NCBI GenBank assembly: GCA_000708835.1
Contig: DF237137.1
Coordinates: 1 to 64,000, forward strand
From: Klebsormidium nitens
Taxonomy: Eukaryota > Streptophyta > Klebsormidiophyceae > Klebsormidiales > Klebsormidiaceae
Length of the DNA stretch: 64,000 bases
Reading direction: 5' to 3'
Positions within the stretch are counted from its first letter, which is position 1. Each line of letters opens with the position of its first letter. The notes under the pieces are model-generated. The model saw only the letters and a program-made list of their open reading frames with translations. It was not told where the DNA came from and made no database searches. The translations under genes and the position numbers were made by a program. Positions 34,335 through 49,194 of the stretch are shown piece after piece.

Positions 34335-36698
34335 ATGGCCTCCTCAGCGGTCCTAAAGGCAGGGGGCGTAGTGCAGAACTGCTTCGGCGCTAGGACGAGC
34401 AGCAGACGGGACTCTTGCCCTCAGCGCCTTGTGAGCGCATTCCAGGGTTTGAGTGTTTCAGGCAGGCGGGGTCAGTCGCTTGGGGTTAGCAATGGGTCGA
34501 AGGTGGCCATGGCTTCCTACGAAGCTGGAGTGGGGGTCTACGGCAACAAGGCCGGGATGATGCAGGTGTTCGACGCAGAGGGGAATGCAATCCCGGTAAC
34601 CGTTATCGCTTTCCACGACGGGAACATTGTCACGCAGGTGAAGACACCTGACACGGACGGATACTCAGCTGTGCAGATTGGGTACAAGCCGCCCAGGCGG
34701 TTGAATAAGCCTGAGACAGGGCACTTGGAGAAGGTCGGCGCACCCCCGCTGAAACACTTGACAGAGTTCCGGCTGTCTAAGTCGGCGGGTTATGAGGCCG
34801 GGCAGCAGTTGGACATTTACAGCATGTTTAACGCGGGCGATATGGTGGACGTGAGGGGGAAGAGCATCGGAAAGGGGACGCAGGGTAAGGCTGAGCTTCG
34901 GTTTGTTGTCCACTCTGAAACTTTCGTGCGAGATAACAGGCCTGTAATCAAGATAGGCGCCCAGGTTGATCGGTTATTCGGGTGGGTTTGGGCGGTTAGG
35001 TCAGAGTAACAAGTGATTCGGGTCCTAGACAGTTGGTCAACTTCAAAAAGTTGCCAGTAAGGTTGTCTGTTGGTGGTCACAGCCGAAACCCTAAAGAAGA
35101 GAGATTGCGGTTGTGGTGTTTTCCTTGTTTGCCTTGTCATTGCATTCTACGAGGAGGTTTTATGTTCTGAATCGAAGTTTCGTGCAGAAACGAGTGTCAT
35201 GTTTTGCCGGTGACTGAGCAATTGGGCAGGCTTTGCTCTGCATATCTCGAGCGGAATGCAGGCCGAAAAAGTGCTAAAAAGCTAGCCTGATTAGCTTGTC
35301 CAAAAGATGGTCGATGGAGGGTACCTGCTTTCTGTAATGCAGCCTGGAAGACATGGACATTAGTACCAAGGTTTTCTCAATAGTTATCCTCCACTTCTTC
35401 TTGGACCTTTGGATGAGCATTTTGAGCAGCGCACTTGGTTTCCAGTCGTGACGAGTGTTAGGCATTCATGCGAGGGTCATCATACAGAAAGTGCACCTTT
35501 TACCAGAGTGCAAAGACAGCGGTCGAGCAGCGCACCCGTAGTCAGAGTTGCTAGGCGTTTAGACACAGATCCCTTGAAGCAGAGGCTGGCGCTTCTTCTA
35601 AGCGACAGTCTCATGAGGTCTTCAGACACTGGTCCTGACAGCGCACCACATTCTCGCAGCAGCCACCTTCTGCGGTGCTTACTTATCACTTTGTCTTTCT
35701 CAGCTGTGCCCCTGTTCGGGGTTTGGTAGCAGACACTCCCCTGTTCACTGCTGGTTGCAGACACTCTCGGGAATAAGTGGCCCCCTGTCCAGTTTGCTAA
35801 TCCTCATCTGTCTCCAGGTATCATTAAGCGGTACAACGCTCACCGCGGGTTGATGACTCACGGGTCGAAAAGTCACCGGCAGGGGGGTACCATTGGGCCC
35901 GGTACGTCCCCCGGGCGCGTATACCCCGGAAGGAAGATGGCTGGCAAGATGGGGAACAAGTTTGTCAAGATCCGAAAGCTCAAGGTATGCTATCCACGAG
36001 CAACCGCTTGGTTTTGCTGCAATACTTTCAGACTCTTTTCCTCTTATTATTATCCACATGACCACCTTCAGCTTTCGTCTTGTAACCATCTATTTGACTG
36101 CCTTCAGCTACACGCAATTGGGAGCCTGTCTTCTGGTCTTCCGCGGTGTTCCGAATCACCGTCCCTGCTTTGTTTGCTTGGTGAGCTCGGTTTGGCAGAG
36201 TTGCAAAAAGGTTGGAAGCTTGGGCAGTGTTCCATCTGTACTAAGGAGTCTTATAAGCTGCATCCTTTGCAAAGAGTACGTCTGTTGGAATAAGTGGGTG
36301 GCATCCTCTGAAAGCTAGAAGCAGATGCGATGGGGCCGCTTATCACATCACCAGAGGCCCTTCGATGCTCATTGTGCAATCAAAGCACCCCCTGTTGCAG
36401 ACCTTGTTATCGTAGTCAGAATGTTGTCAAGCCATCGACAACAAGTCCGGTCACGAACGCTGATTACATTTCTCCGAGGCTACTCAAGACCACCTCATTG
36501 TGTGCGTGAGCCCTTTGGACAAAGTTGTAAGGGCTCACACGTGTCGTGTCTCCTTTCACTTGCCAGGTCATCCGTGTTGACGCTGAAAACAAGTGCCTTC
36601 TAGTGAAGGGTGCCATCCCCGGAAAGCCCGGCAACCTGGTGAAGGTAACTCCTGCTAAGATTGTGGGCAAGAACATTCCCCCTTGGTCCGAGAAGTAA
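34335..36698 (+). CDS. RPL3: Chloroplast 50S ribosomal protein L3 (uL3c)
   Basis: Exons 34335-34884, 35818-35984 and 36567-36698 join in phase to 282 residues. About the first 55 residues ([20 protein letters not shown], Ser/Arg-rich, no acidic run) form a plastid transit peptide. The mature part begins near [19 protein letters not shown], the bacterial-type L3 start, and continues with [20 protein letters not shown] and [12 protein letters not shown]. After the introns come [38 protein letters not shown] and [20 protein letters not shown]. It is a bacterial-type, not cytosolic, L3, which binds 23S rRNA and helps build the peptidyl-transferase region of the plastid large subunit. The start is the first in-frame ATG, at 34335. 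I saw no clear exon copies in its introns, in contrast to several neighbours. Confidence 0.95.
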
Positions 36699-37777
36699 GA
36701 AGTGGGTTTCATTCCTCGGAAGAGCTCGGGTTCTGTTTCTTAGCATGCTGAGGTTGGCGCGAAGAATGGTGGTCATGCTTATGTTCAACGGTTTTACATG
36801 CGGCTCGTGAACGCTTCTGATAGAAAGGTACGTTGACTGACTGTCAGCCAAAAAAAGGGTCTCGAACCAGAGGCGCAAGGATGCAGAGCGATTACCTGGT
36901 ACAACAACACATGGTGGATATAACACGTCATCATTGCTTAAGCTTCGTGGCCTGGTCAAACACCACTGCTCAGTGTGGTGCCTTAGTCTTGTGTCTTGCA
37001 CCAATGAAATACACAGAATCAAACATCTTTTCTAGGAGGCGTCTAGTTATCAACATGGAATGCTTACTTGCTCATGTATATGTATGTCAATCGTAGGCGA
37101 TCATGATCCTTTAGGGATACATGCATCGCTGGTCGAACTTAAGTTATTGCCTGATCAGCTCAAAGCGCAGCTACATACTGCAAGCGCAAGCCCCATGATT
37201 GCATGCTGCCGCGTCCGGTTGCACTGTTGTTCATAAGATCTGAAGCAGGCAAGGTCGACCTCTTGCCAGGCATGCATGGCAGAGCCCGGCTCATCCGCTA
37301 ATCGCAGACTAGCTCATGCTTGGATATCGAAGTGGCCGCACGCGTTGATAAGCAATTGAACAGATTTTAATGCTAACCGGCCGCGTTCAGCAAACCGGTC
37401 ACATGCAATACGGCCGTACTGCATGAGCTACCGTGTATATACTGAACTTCGTAAGACATGCTTTATTGTAGGGCTTTAAGCCGGGTGGGGCCGGTCAGCG
37501 GGATGCCCATGCTTAAGAGCCTTGTAAATTTGTCTCACGATGTGGCCCTGCCAGGCTACAGGCTAATGCAAGACCGTGCATACACATCCGGAAAATGGAT
37601 GCATACATTGGGGCAACCGCCATGCATTTCGAGCCTGGTGCAGCCATATGCACGTGCAGATTACGGTGAGAACAGCTGCAGGTACGAAGCCTCGGTGTAA
37701 ATGCCCTATGCAGGGCGCGCGCGCGCGGAGGAAGCTTACAGCTCAAAGCAGGATATGTCAAGTAATCCTTCCCACGA
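36699..37777. other. Intergenic between convergent uL3c and CAF-like genes
   Basis: No exon is supported. The stretch 37100-37650 is rich in GCATGC and TGCATG words. The remainder holds only short overlapping ORFs. Confidence 0.4.
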
Positions 37778-40700
37778 CTACAGCTCCTCAGTCTCTTCAT
37801 CGCTTGGCGCGTCAAAAAGGCTTCCCCAATTTGCCCAAACCCCTTCGTCCTCCTCCTCTTCTCCCAGAAGCTGCTCTTCCACGACTTTGCGAAGAGTCCT
37901 CCGCTTCTGGGGAGGCCCCTTCGGGTAGTAAGTGGGCCGTTCATTGGTTTCCGCTAGCCTCGTGAGCTCGTCTGTGGGTCGTTCCCAGCCGGCGTTCCGG
38001 TACAGGACAATCCGCTGCTTCCGGTCCTTGTCGACCTGGAAGACATCCGCCGGAACCAGGGCCTGCAGATGTAGTCCTTCCAGGTATGAAGAGAGGGGAT
38101 CTACAAGGTGAATCACGGGAACTTTGGTTGTGGTAATACGTAGGGCTTTTCATAAAGCCTTGTGTTGTGCCATGGCGACAGAGGGAACGAAGGGAAGATC
38201 CGCATGGGTCGCGCGAAAGGCAGCTAAGTGGAAAGAATTGTCCGAGGTAATCAAAATCATCTTATCAAATTATTCTGCAGCGAGCATATACACGCGCTCG
38301 TCTTACCAGATAGTAGATAAGATACACTAAGCATAAACGAACCGCAATGAGTGACATGCCAAACTCAGATATGTCGCCACTCCCGACCGCACAAGCCCAC
38401 CGCACTCTGGACGATGGTTGACGCGCCGCCTCCCTCCGAAATCTCTTAGAAAAAGCCCCAGAACCTGGCCCCAAATGCCTAAGAAAGACCTCGAAACGTG
38501 TTCGGGAAATGCCGGATAGGGACGGGCGCTCTCCTCAGCTTCTGTCGCCGGGAGCAAACAGCCGGTTCTTCTTGGCTCCCACGCCTCAATAGCTTCTCTC
38601 CTAAATTTATGTATTTAAGTTGATATAGTATCCGGAAAGCCCACAAGAATTGCGCCCGGGGGATACGAACCGGGCAGCGAGCCGCTGACCTTGAGCTTGA
38701 CAACGTCTCAGACACCCATCACCACGACGTCTCAAAAAGTAACGCTCCTCCTGAAAGTCTCTAACCGGGAATAAACAGCCGGGTTATAGGCCCTTCGCGC
38801 CCGGGGGACAGCAATTGGGCAGTGAGGGCGCTCACCTTCAGCTTGACCATGTATCCATTATCAGAAGAAGGAACGCTCCTCCTGAGCGTTTTGTGACCGG
38901 GAGTGAACAGGCGGGCTAAAGGCCCTTGGCCTCTACGCCCCAGGGGACAACAACCGGGCAGTGAGGGCGCTGACCTTGGATGGAATGGTAAGGGCCGATA
39001 AACGGGACGGGTGGGGTTGGGTAGGGGTCTAGGGTGGGTGCGGGTGCGGAGTAATGATCGTTTAACATAGCTTTTTCATAAAGCCGAAAAAGCTTACTAG
39101 TTACTGGGCCTTGCTATTAACAAGATCGGAAATCACCTTGAGCTGGATGGCGAGCTTGACAACGTCCCCGGGGACGAACTTGGGGCATTTGATGACGGCC
39201 AGGTCGTTCTTCGGCTCGGAGAAGAATGTGCGGACAAGGTTCACCAGCCCACCGTAGTACCCGTTCTTGTCTGCGGAAGAAAGGATGTACCGTGAGCTCA
39301 CCGCTCCTTTCCTGCTTGGAAGGTTCCTGCTTGGCGCAGCGACGAAGGCACGGCTATGCTAAAGACGCTATTACCTCTTCAGGCCTACCGCCTGTTAAGA
39401 GTTGAATCGCGAGAGCGGTGCGGCTCTTCGTGGATCAACAGTGCAGCAACACATCCCTCTAACAGGGACTGTACGTGGACTAGATGAACGCAATCGGGTC
39501 TAGTAGTTGAAAGTCGGGTCGCAGGGCGCCTTGCAGAGGATGATGTCCGACTCGCAATAAAGGTTTGCCGATGAGAGCGACGGGCTTTCAACCCACTTCC
39601 CGAACCCTGTCTTCTCAAGAATCTACGTGACATTACGACGGGTAAGTTTTCCGTCGTGGATCCCGTGACGTCAGACCACAATCCCGATTTCACGAGGGAT
39701 CCTTTTCTGGAAGGAACTCCAGAACCCATGCATCGAACCGATCCGGTTTTCCGTATATATTTGAACGCAATCCCAAGAAGTGCACAGTCTTACTTCTGCC
39801 TCCCGTCCCCCTACATGTGCAGGACAATAAAATGCTAAAAGAGATGCAGGCTGGAAGGCGTGTACAGTCACACCACCTGCTACGATGAAGAATGAGTAGA
39901 AGGTGCGTTGACACTTCGTTCCGACCGGAGAAAACAGCAGATCGCTCTGAAAGCCGGCATATGTTTGTCCATCCTCGGAAGCAAGTCACAGCAAAAGTTT
40001 GCCTCACCCAACCAGACAATCGGCGGCTCTCGGTTCATCCTTCGGCTCAGTTGCAGACTCTTAAGCTTCCCCATTCCGCCCGGATTCCGGTCCTCCACCG
40101 GATTGGTCTCCTGCGTCAGTTTCTTGTCTGCGCTGCGGTCCTCGGGCGGCTCCAGAATGGGGGGGTCTCTCCAGTGGTAGTTTCGCCCCCTGAAAAGGAG
40201 GACGGTGCCGCAATGCTGCCAGATAACGCGCCCGCCCGCGGACCTCTGCGCAGAAGAGGGATGAGAGGGGTAAAGATTGGGGCAGAGTTTGCTGATGTCA
40301 CGTCGTCTCAAAAACGGTTTTTCATGGTATATGCCGACGTCACTGACCTCGAGACGCCAGGGATAGCGAAAAAGGTGTGATGACTTCACCGTCGCAAATG
40401 GCTTCAACAGTTCGCAACGAAACGTCCAGGTCGCAGCAAAAAAAGAGAAGGTTTCAGAAGACAATCTAGACGCATGCAATCTGCTGTCCCCATGGGCATC
40501 TGAAACGGAGACTCGCTGTTGGTGACGTCACTCTGGCTCCGCGCAAGGTCGCTGGCATGTTGACAGCAACGATGCTTTTGCGGCGGAGAATATGGAGGAC
40601 ACATCTTGAATATTTCAAGAGCGCAGCGAAGGAAAAATGCTCCACGTAATCGCGAACTACGTGAAAAGGAACACGTGGATTGGCTAATGACATCCAACCT

Positions 40701-43700
40701 TGCACCAATACCCAGCAGAAAAACAGTACAGACCCCCTTGCGCTTGACGTTGCCGTTTCGTAACTGGCAAGACTTGAAGCCCGCCTAAAATAGGTATTAG
40801 TGCGGCGCATATGTATGTGTTGTAAGCAAACAAAGCTGCGTCCGCTGACGCCCCTTGAAGCTCTCCAGAACTTTGCACGTCAACTAGAAAGATGCTACGA
40901 GGACGAAAACTGGTCACGACATCCTGGGCTCTCTCTGACGTGTGCCTCGTTAAGTCTTGTGATTAAAAAGAAAACCAACTCACGTCACCTCAAAGTTCCT
41001 CTGGGCTTTGAACGGTGAGAAAGTGCTACTCACAAGCGAGGAACATGACAAGAGATTCGAATAACCTTTGAAGCGTAGGCCTTCACAGGCAATGTGCGTC
41101 TCCTATTCAAAGAGACGGTGCGCTTTACTTCAAGCAAACGCATCTTCCCTCTTGTGGTCTTCGTCAGATTATCCGGTTGAGGCGTGGTATCCGCTGACGT
41201 CACTTGGACCTCCTCCGAAGCTCGACGGTGAGGAGGTCTTTGCAATCAACGCCGCATCAATGAAAGAGATAGAAGGTTTCAAAGCGCAGCCAAACGTTAG
41301 GAAAAGTGATTCTCTTTTGAAATCAAATGAGAGGAACCGACTGAAGAGGAGGAGCATCGACTGACGTCACCTCGGCTCGCGTAGAAGGTTGGAAATTCCA
41401 ACGGTGACGATGCCCTTGCAGTCACCCCTGAAGAAGAGACTCCAAGCCCAGCCAACCGTTGAAAAAAGTTTTGATTGAATCCAGATTCGCTGACGTCACC
41501 TCGAGCTCGCGCAGAAGCTTGGGCATGTCAACGGTGAAGATGCCCTTGCACTTGACCTTGCACACCGGCCGCCGCCGCCAGTGCGTGTGGATCAGGCCGA
41601 CCATGTTCCACGTCAGCCCGTCGCGCCCTGCGCATGTGCCACGTGGCGCCTCGTCAGTGGTGGCCCGGAAGACAGCGAGCAGAGCCTCCGTCGTATTGAG
41701 TACTGCCGAGGCGAGGAAAGAGCGCAAGGAGGAACGAGCACTTCAATGTGCTCTGGCAACCCATGTTTGGCGTTTGGTGGCAGATACGAAAATATTGCAG
41801 ACCAGGAATGGCCTCCACTTACGGGTCAGTCTCTTTCAAAAACCCATCGCAACCACCGTGCGATGTCTCTCTTCGAAGACCCTTTACAGAACCTGCTCAT
41901 GGATCCCGAGGACCCCAAACTTAGACTACTCGAAAGCCCAGACACGTCCTTCGATCGGGACTGAATTAGAGTAGTTCAGAAGGAGATTGCGCTTTCGAAA
42001 CAAACGGGAGACGACCAAGATAGGGCATCCAGATGGCGTTCCACAACAGCTCTTGCCTTGAACCACGATTTATGTTTTAACAAATGGAGTAACTCCTCGT
42101 AAAACTTTCACGGAAACCGTTCAAAAAGCTAAGCAACACGCAGCTTGATCCCTTGAAACCACTCATTCGAGTTCGACTTTCGGCACTAGACCAAAGAAAC
42201 GCGGATGAAAGCTGCGTTTATAAAACTTACGGAAGATGACCGAAGAACGACAACCAGAGAGCATTTAAAGACGCTGAACCACCAAGATACGTTTATGAAA
42301 CATTCGTTTATTTAGATACCCTTCTTAGAAATAGCGAGAAGATGCTGACATGGAGATGCAGGGACGAGAAGCTGAAGTGCGCAATCACCTAGAAACGCTT
42401 TGGAAAAAGAGGCTGAAATACACAGTCGCCTTCTTTTGTGTGTATATTGACGAGATACACACAAAAGAAACTGAAACGAACACTCACCTAGATACACCTC
42501 CCGTCGATCGTGCACCGACCCCTCGATCAGATCCGCCACTTCCGCGTCGCTGAGCGGACCGCCCAGGACTTCTTCCCGGGTTCTTACCCCCCTTCCCGTC
42601 CAGCCCTCTAGCAGCTTTCTTACGCCCGGTAGCTTCCCCCGGGGCGCCATTTTAGCCGCACGGGGAACGACCAGCTTGTTGTCGTTCGGATTGACGACCC
42701 AGAAGTCGGGACGCCTGCCGTTGAGTAATGGCCCCGGGAGCTTTGGTCGGGGGACTCTACCGTGAGGGTAGCCGGGTAGTGGGCCTGAACACAAATACCA
42801 GAATTCTCAGATTTCCAGGACTCCAAAATCTTGAGTTTTCCGGACTCCTGTTGAGTAACGGCCCCGGGAGCTTTGGTCGAGGGATTCTACCGTGGGGGCA
42901 GCCGGGCAGTGGGCATGTACAACAATTTCAGTATGAAAAATTCTCCAAAGTTTAAGCATTTCGAAAGTTCCGGATTTTGTGTCCGAATTCCGGAATCCTA
43001 GAAACTTCGCAAAGCTTGACAGGAATGGTGGGTACGTTTGGATCGTCTCCATGGGGCGAGAGGATTCTCAACAACTCTTACAATATTAGCGCGAATAGAG
43101 GCCGCTTGAATCTGCAAGTATAGCGAACGTCTGCTTGGGGTGTTCTCCTGATGACGTCAAGCCCTGATCAAGCGTTGCCAATGATTGACGGCTACAGCTG
43201 CTATTTTTGAAAACCAGTGTACGTCAGTTTCGCAACGATTTTGTCCGCGTAGGCTGCCCAGCCACCGGGTCTGGAGTACAACCAAACGAAACGGATGCAA
43301 CCCAGCAAAAACGACCTGATCAAAGACAAGCCATTCCTAACAAATCGACAAAGGTCGAAGAGAGCCCACCCGGAAAAATGGGCTTTAGCAAACACGTACT
43401 CCAAAGACAAATAAAGGCAAAACTCAATCTTCAAAGCGCCGTTATCAGGACGGAATAGACAAACGGTTTTCCATAAAGGCACAGCATGGTCAGAATTGAG
43501 AGCCAAAATAACAAACAACCAGGGCAAGTTCAAAAGAACGGCAGAACATTACGAACAGTTGCAAAAAGAGCATGACTTGAAACATACGCTAACTCAATAC
43601 GCACAAGTTTGAATGACTGAGAAAGAAGCAAAGCTCACTCTGAAGGCGACACCCGAAGCTTGAAGGACGTCCCTGGAATGACGTCGAGACGAGACTGCGG

Positions 43701-45928
43701 TGACGGTTTGGATTGAGGGATCTCTCACCTGACTTCTCGTGCGTGCTATTCTTGGGGTAGTAGGGTGGGGGCATCGGCAGCTCAGGCGAAGTGTCATGCC
43801 CCTTGATATCTAGAAACAGCGGCAGGTTTCGGTTCGGGGGGGGGCGTGTATACTGGAACCGCTCCAGAAAGTGCTCGTCGTAAAACGCCGTTGGAGGCAG
43901 TTCTTGGTTCTCCCCCCATACTAGATGCGACGGGGTTAGTGGGGGTGCGTCCTTGGAGGGAGGTTCAGGCACTCTAATGGGAAGAGGATGAAAAGGTGGG
44001 ATGCTGGCAGGGGGGAGGTTGTCACGGTTCTTGGGCTCCCACCGTCTAGTTTCGAAATTGTGGGTTTCGGGGGTTTGGAAATGGGACCATGCACCAACAG
44101 GCGCTGCGGTTTCGAAAGGGGAGGTTTCAGAGTTGCGGGACTCCTCTGCCGGTAGGAAGTTGTTGAACATTTCAACTGGCGGCTCCCGTGACTTCCAGGA
44201 TCGACGGTCCTGAGCTGTCCACGTGAACGGATCACCGCCTCTGGCGCTGCTTTGGGCGTTAACACCACCCGGAGCTTTTGGTTCTGCATAGCCAAAGTCA
44301 GGTGGCGGGGGAATCGATCCAAACGCAACAGTCTCCAGATCGCTTTCGGCTGCTTGGGCAGGGTTTCCCAAGGCCCCCAGCCGCTCTACAAAGAGCTCTA
44401 GCTCCTCATCAAGACCACCGTTTGGTAACCCCGGCTGTAACCCGAGCTCAAACCCGGTTTCCTGGCCAGCGTACCCAGTCACAAACCCAGTCTCAAAGTC
44501 GGCCCCGAACCCGGTTTCGTACTGAGGCTCCAACCTCGCAATTGAACCGGACTCCCCGCTGGCTTCTCCGGCTCCAACCCCTGAAACTCTTTCCGTCTCA
44601 GGGACCGCAGACGTTCCTGCTGGGACCGTCTCTCCCGCCACATGACGAAAACCCCTTGGCTGACCCCACAAACCTCTTCTCTGACCGGTCTCCGTTTTCT
44701 CGCCTTGGTCACGCACCGCCCCCCGCAAACTTCGTTCTTTTTTTCCCCCTGAAAGCCCCTCCCCCCGTCTCCGTACCCCTTCTTGCCTGTCCCCCTCAAA
44801 TTCTCGGCCCCCCCGCCTCCACACATCTTTGCTTCCCCCTTGCGTACGAAACACCTCCCCCCCTGTCAAGCCTGCGCTTTTCGGGCGCCCTTGCAGATTC
44901 ACCTCGGGATCGAGTCCCCTTCTCATTCGAGGATCTCTTCCAAATTTTATTCCAGGAACTCCTCTGGATTTCACTCCAGGATCTCTCCCAGTCTCCTCCC
45001 GTTCGACCTGTCCAAAAGTTTTCCAGTCCGCTCGTCCACTTGCATGGTCCAGGCCATCCAAGGAACTGCCATATGATGTGGAGGGAGGGTTGAGCGTCCC
45101 CTCCTTGGCTCTATCACTGAACATCTCGAACGCCTCAGAAGGGTCGACTGTCGCCCTCTTTGCCTCAGCCGCCGTTTTGGGGGGGTTCAAGATCCTCTTG
45201 ACCAAGTCTGCCTGATTCACTCCCCAGCTGCTGTCAGCCACAAACTCGCTTGAGTACCAATGAAGCTCAGGATCCAAGTGCCTGTCCGTGGGCCACTGCA
45301 TGTCAGCCACTGGTTCCACTCCTCGGTTTCTCAACCCCTCAAATGGCATCTCAAAGGCATCCTTGGAAACAACTGCATTCAACCGCTCATCTAAGCTTTC
45401 CCCCCCAGAATCATCTTCCTGGCTTCCCTCTTCAATTGCAAGTTTCATTATTTTGGCAGCAACTGCAGTCCTGCCACGCACCGCGGAGGGGTACGCATAC
45501 CCCGGGTCGGCCCACCGTGCTGCCACCGCAGTCTCTGACACCAGGCAATCAATTCGTTTGGGGAGGACCCTTCCCCCGCGGAAGGTACGCAGCGTGCGCC
45601 TCCTAGCGCTCCGCTCTGCATCATTTGCTTCTTGTGGCGTGAGTCGATACTGGTCTGTCAGGCCTTTTGCAGGAGCTACTTGTTCTTGCAAAGCATGGAC
45701 CAGAAGAAAGGGGGTGCGAGGAAGACATTGAAAAGCAGGAGTTCTAGCAGAGGAGTGAGATTCTGGTTGAAAGGCACCGGCTTGTGCAACTGTAATGGGA
45801 GTACCACCTTTTGCGTGTCTGCAAATCCTTGCTAGGGACTCAACTCCTGGGAGGGGCTCTGAACCTGGATACCCGCAACAAGGTCTTGAGGCCCCTTGGA
45901 GCGACTGCACATTGTGTGCCACCACCAT
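37778..45928 (-). CDS. CRM-domain group II intron splicing factor, CRS2-associated factor (CAF1/CAF2)-like
   Basis: Six exons on the minus strand, 45928-43729, 42784-42488, 41627-41500, 40245-40008, 39270-39137 and 38062-37778, join in phase to 1093 residues. The first CRM domain (about 833-905) reads [40 protein letters not shown], then [20 protein letters not shown]; the GRDGLTxNM start and KCKGxxTVDM are CAF hallmarks. The second CRM domain (about 955-1035) reads [34 protein letters not shown] and [20 protein letters not shown]. Known of the family: CAF1 and CAF2 bind the peptidyl-tRNA-hydrolase-like CRS2 and are needed to splice chloroplast group IIB introns. Exon 1 (733 codons) is low-complexity, with GRDPGVK and ETGF repeats, far longer than the N-terminus of land-plant CAFs; its end [20 protein letters not shown] looks ordered. 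Three introns contain copies of neighbouring exon edges. Which CAF, and the plastid import signal, are inferred. Confidence 0.8.
38640..38985 (-). repeat. Three tandem decayed copies of the CAF exon-5 end and donor
   Basis: In plus orientation the exon end at 39131-39165 reads AATCACCTTGAGCTGGATGG, CGAGCTTGACAACGTCCCCGG. In the following intron (smaller coordinates) are GCTGACCTTGAGCTTGACAA + CGTCTCAG (about 38683-38710), GCTCACCTTCAGCTTGACCA + TGTATCC (about 38830-38857) and GCTGACCTTGGATGGAATGG (about 38969-38988). The units, about 140-150 bp, also share ACCGGGA, GGGCAGTGAGGGCG and GGCCCTT blocks. The middle copy retains a good minus-strand donor, AAG|GTGAGC. Confidence 0.75.
38989..39056 (+). 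mobile_element. Degenerate third copy of the MITE interior
   Basis: GGGACGGGTGGGGTTGGGTA then GGGGTCTAGGGTGGGTGCGG then GTGCGGAG parallels the interior of the copy at 33494-33677. Terminal inverted repeats are not recognisable. Confidence 0.5.
40270..41440 (-). repeat. Array of decayed copies of the CAF exon-3 end (CRM domain) and donor
   Basis: The exon end at 41491-41560 (plus view TGACGTCACCTCGAGCTCGC, AGAAGCTTGGGCATGTCAAC, GGTGAAGATGCCCTTGCAC) recurs in the next intron. The best copies start at 41362 (TGACGTCACCTCGGCTCGCG, AGAAGGTTGG, ACGGTGACGATGCCCTTGCA), 41195 and 40523 (TGACGTCACTCTGGCTCC, GGCATGTTGACAGCAACGAT). Weaker ones are near 40846 and 40335. On the minus strand they still spell relatives of [36 protein letters not shown] at 41362, [15 protein letters not shown] at 41195, [16 protein letters not shown] at 40523 and [19 protein letters not shown] at 40846. 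Intervening words (GCGCAGCCAAACGTTAGG and GCCCAGCCAACCGTTGAA) are shared too. Confidence 0.85.
42849..42916 (-). repeat. Decayed copy of the CAF exon-2 start
   Basis: TTGAGTAACGGCCCCGGGAG, CTTTGGTCGAGGGATTCTAC, CGTGGGGGCAGCCGGGCAGT, GGGC at 42851-42914 is over 85% identical to 42721-42784, the first 64 bases of exon 2 as seen on the plus strand. The real acceptor (minus strand TGTTCAG|GCCCACT) reads TACAT|GCCCACT in the copy, so it cannot serve as an acceptor. Confidence 0.9.

Positions 45929-49194
<3,266 letters not shown>

Noticed and set aside
38640-38720. tRNA-like GGTTCGTATCC on the minus strand
   Set aside because: It is part of the 145-bp CAF intron tandem units; other units lose the box and no cloverleaf is visible.
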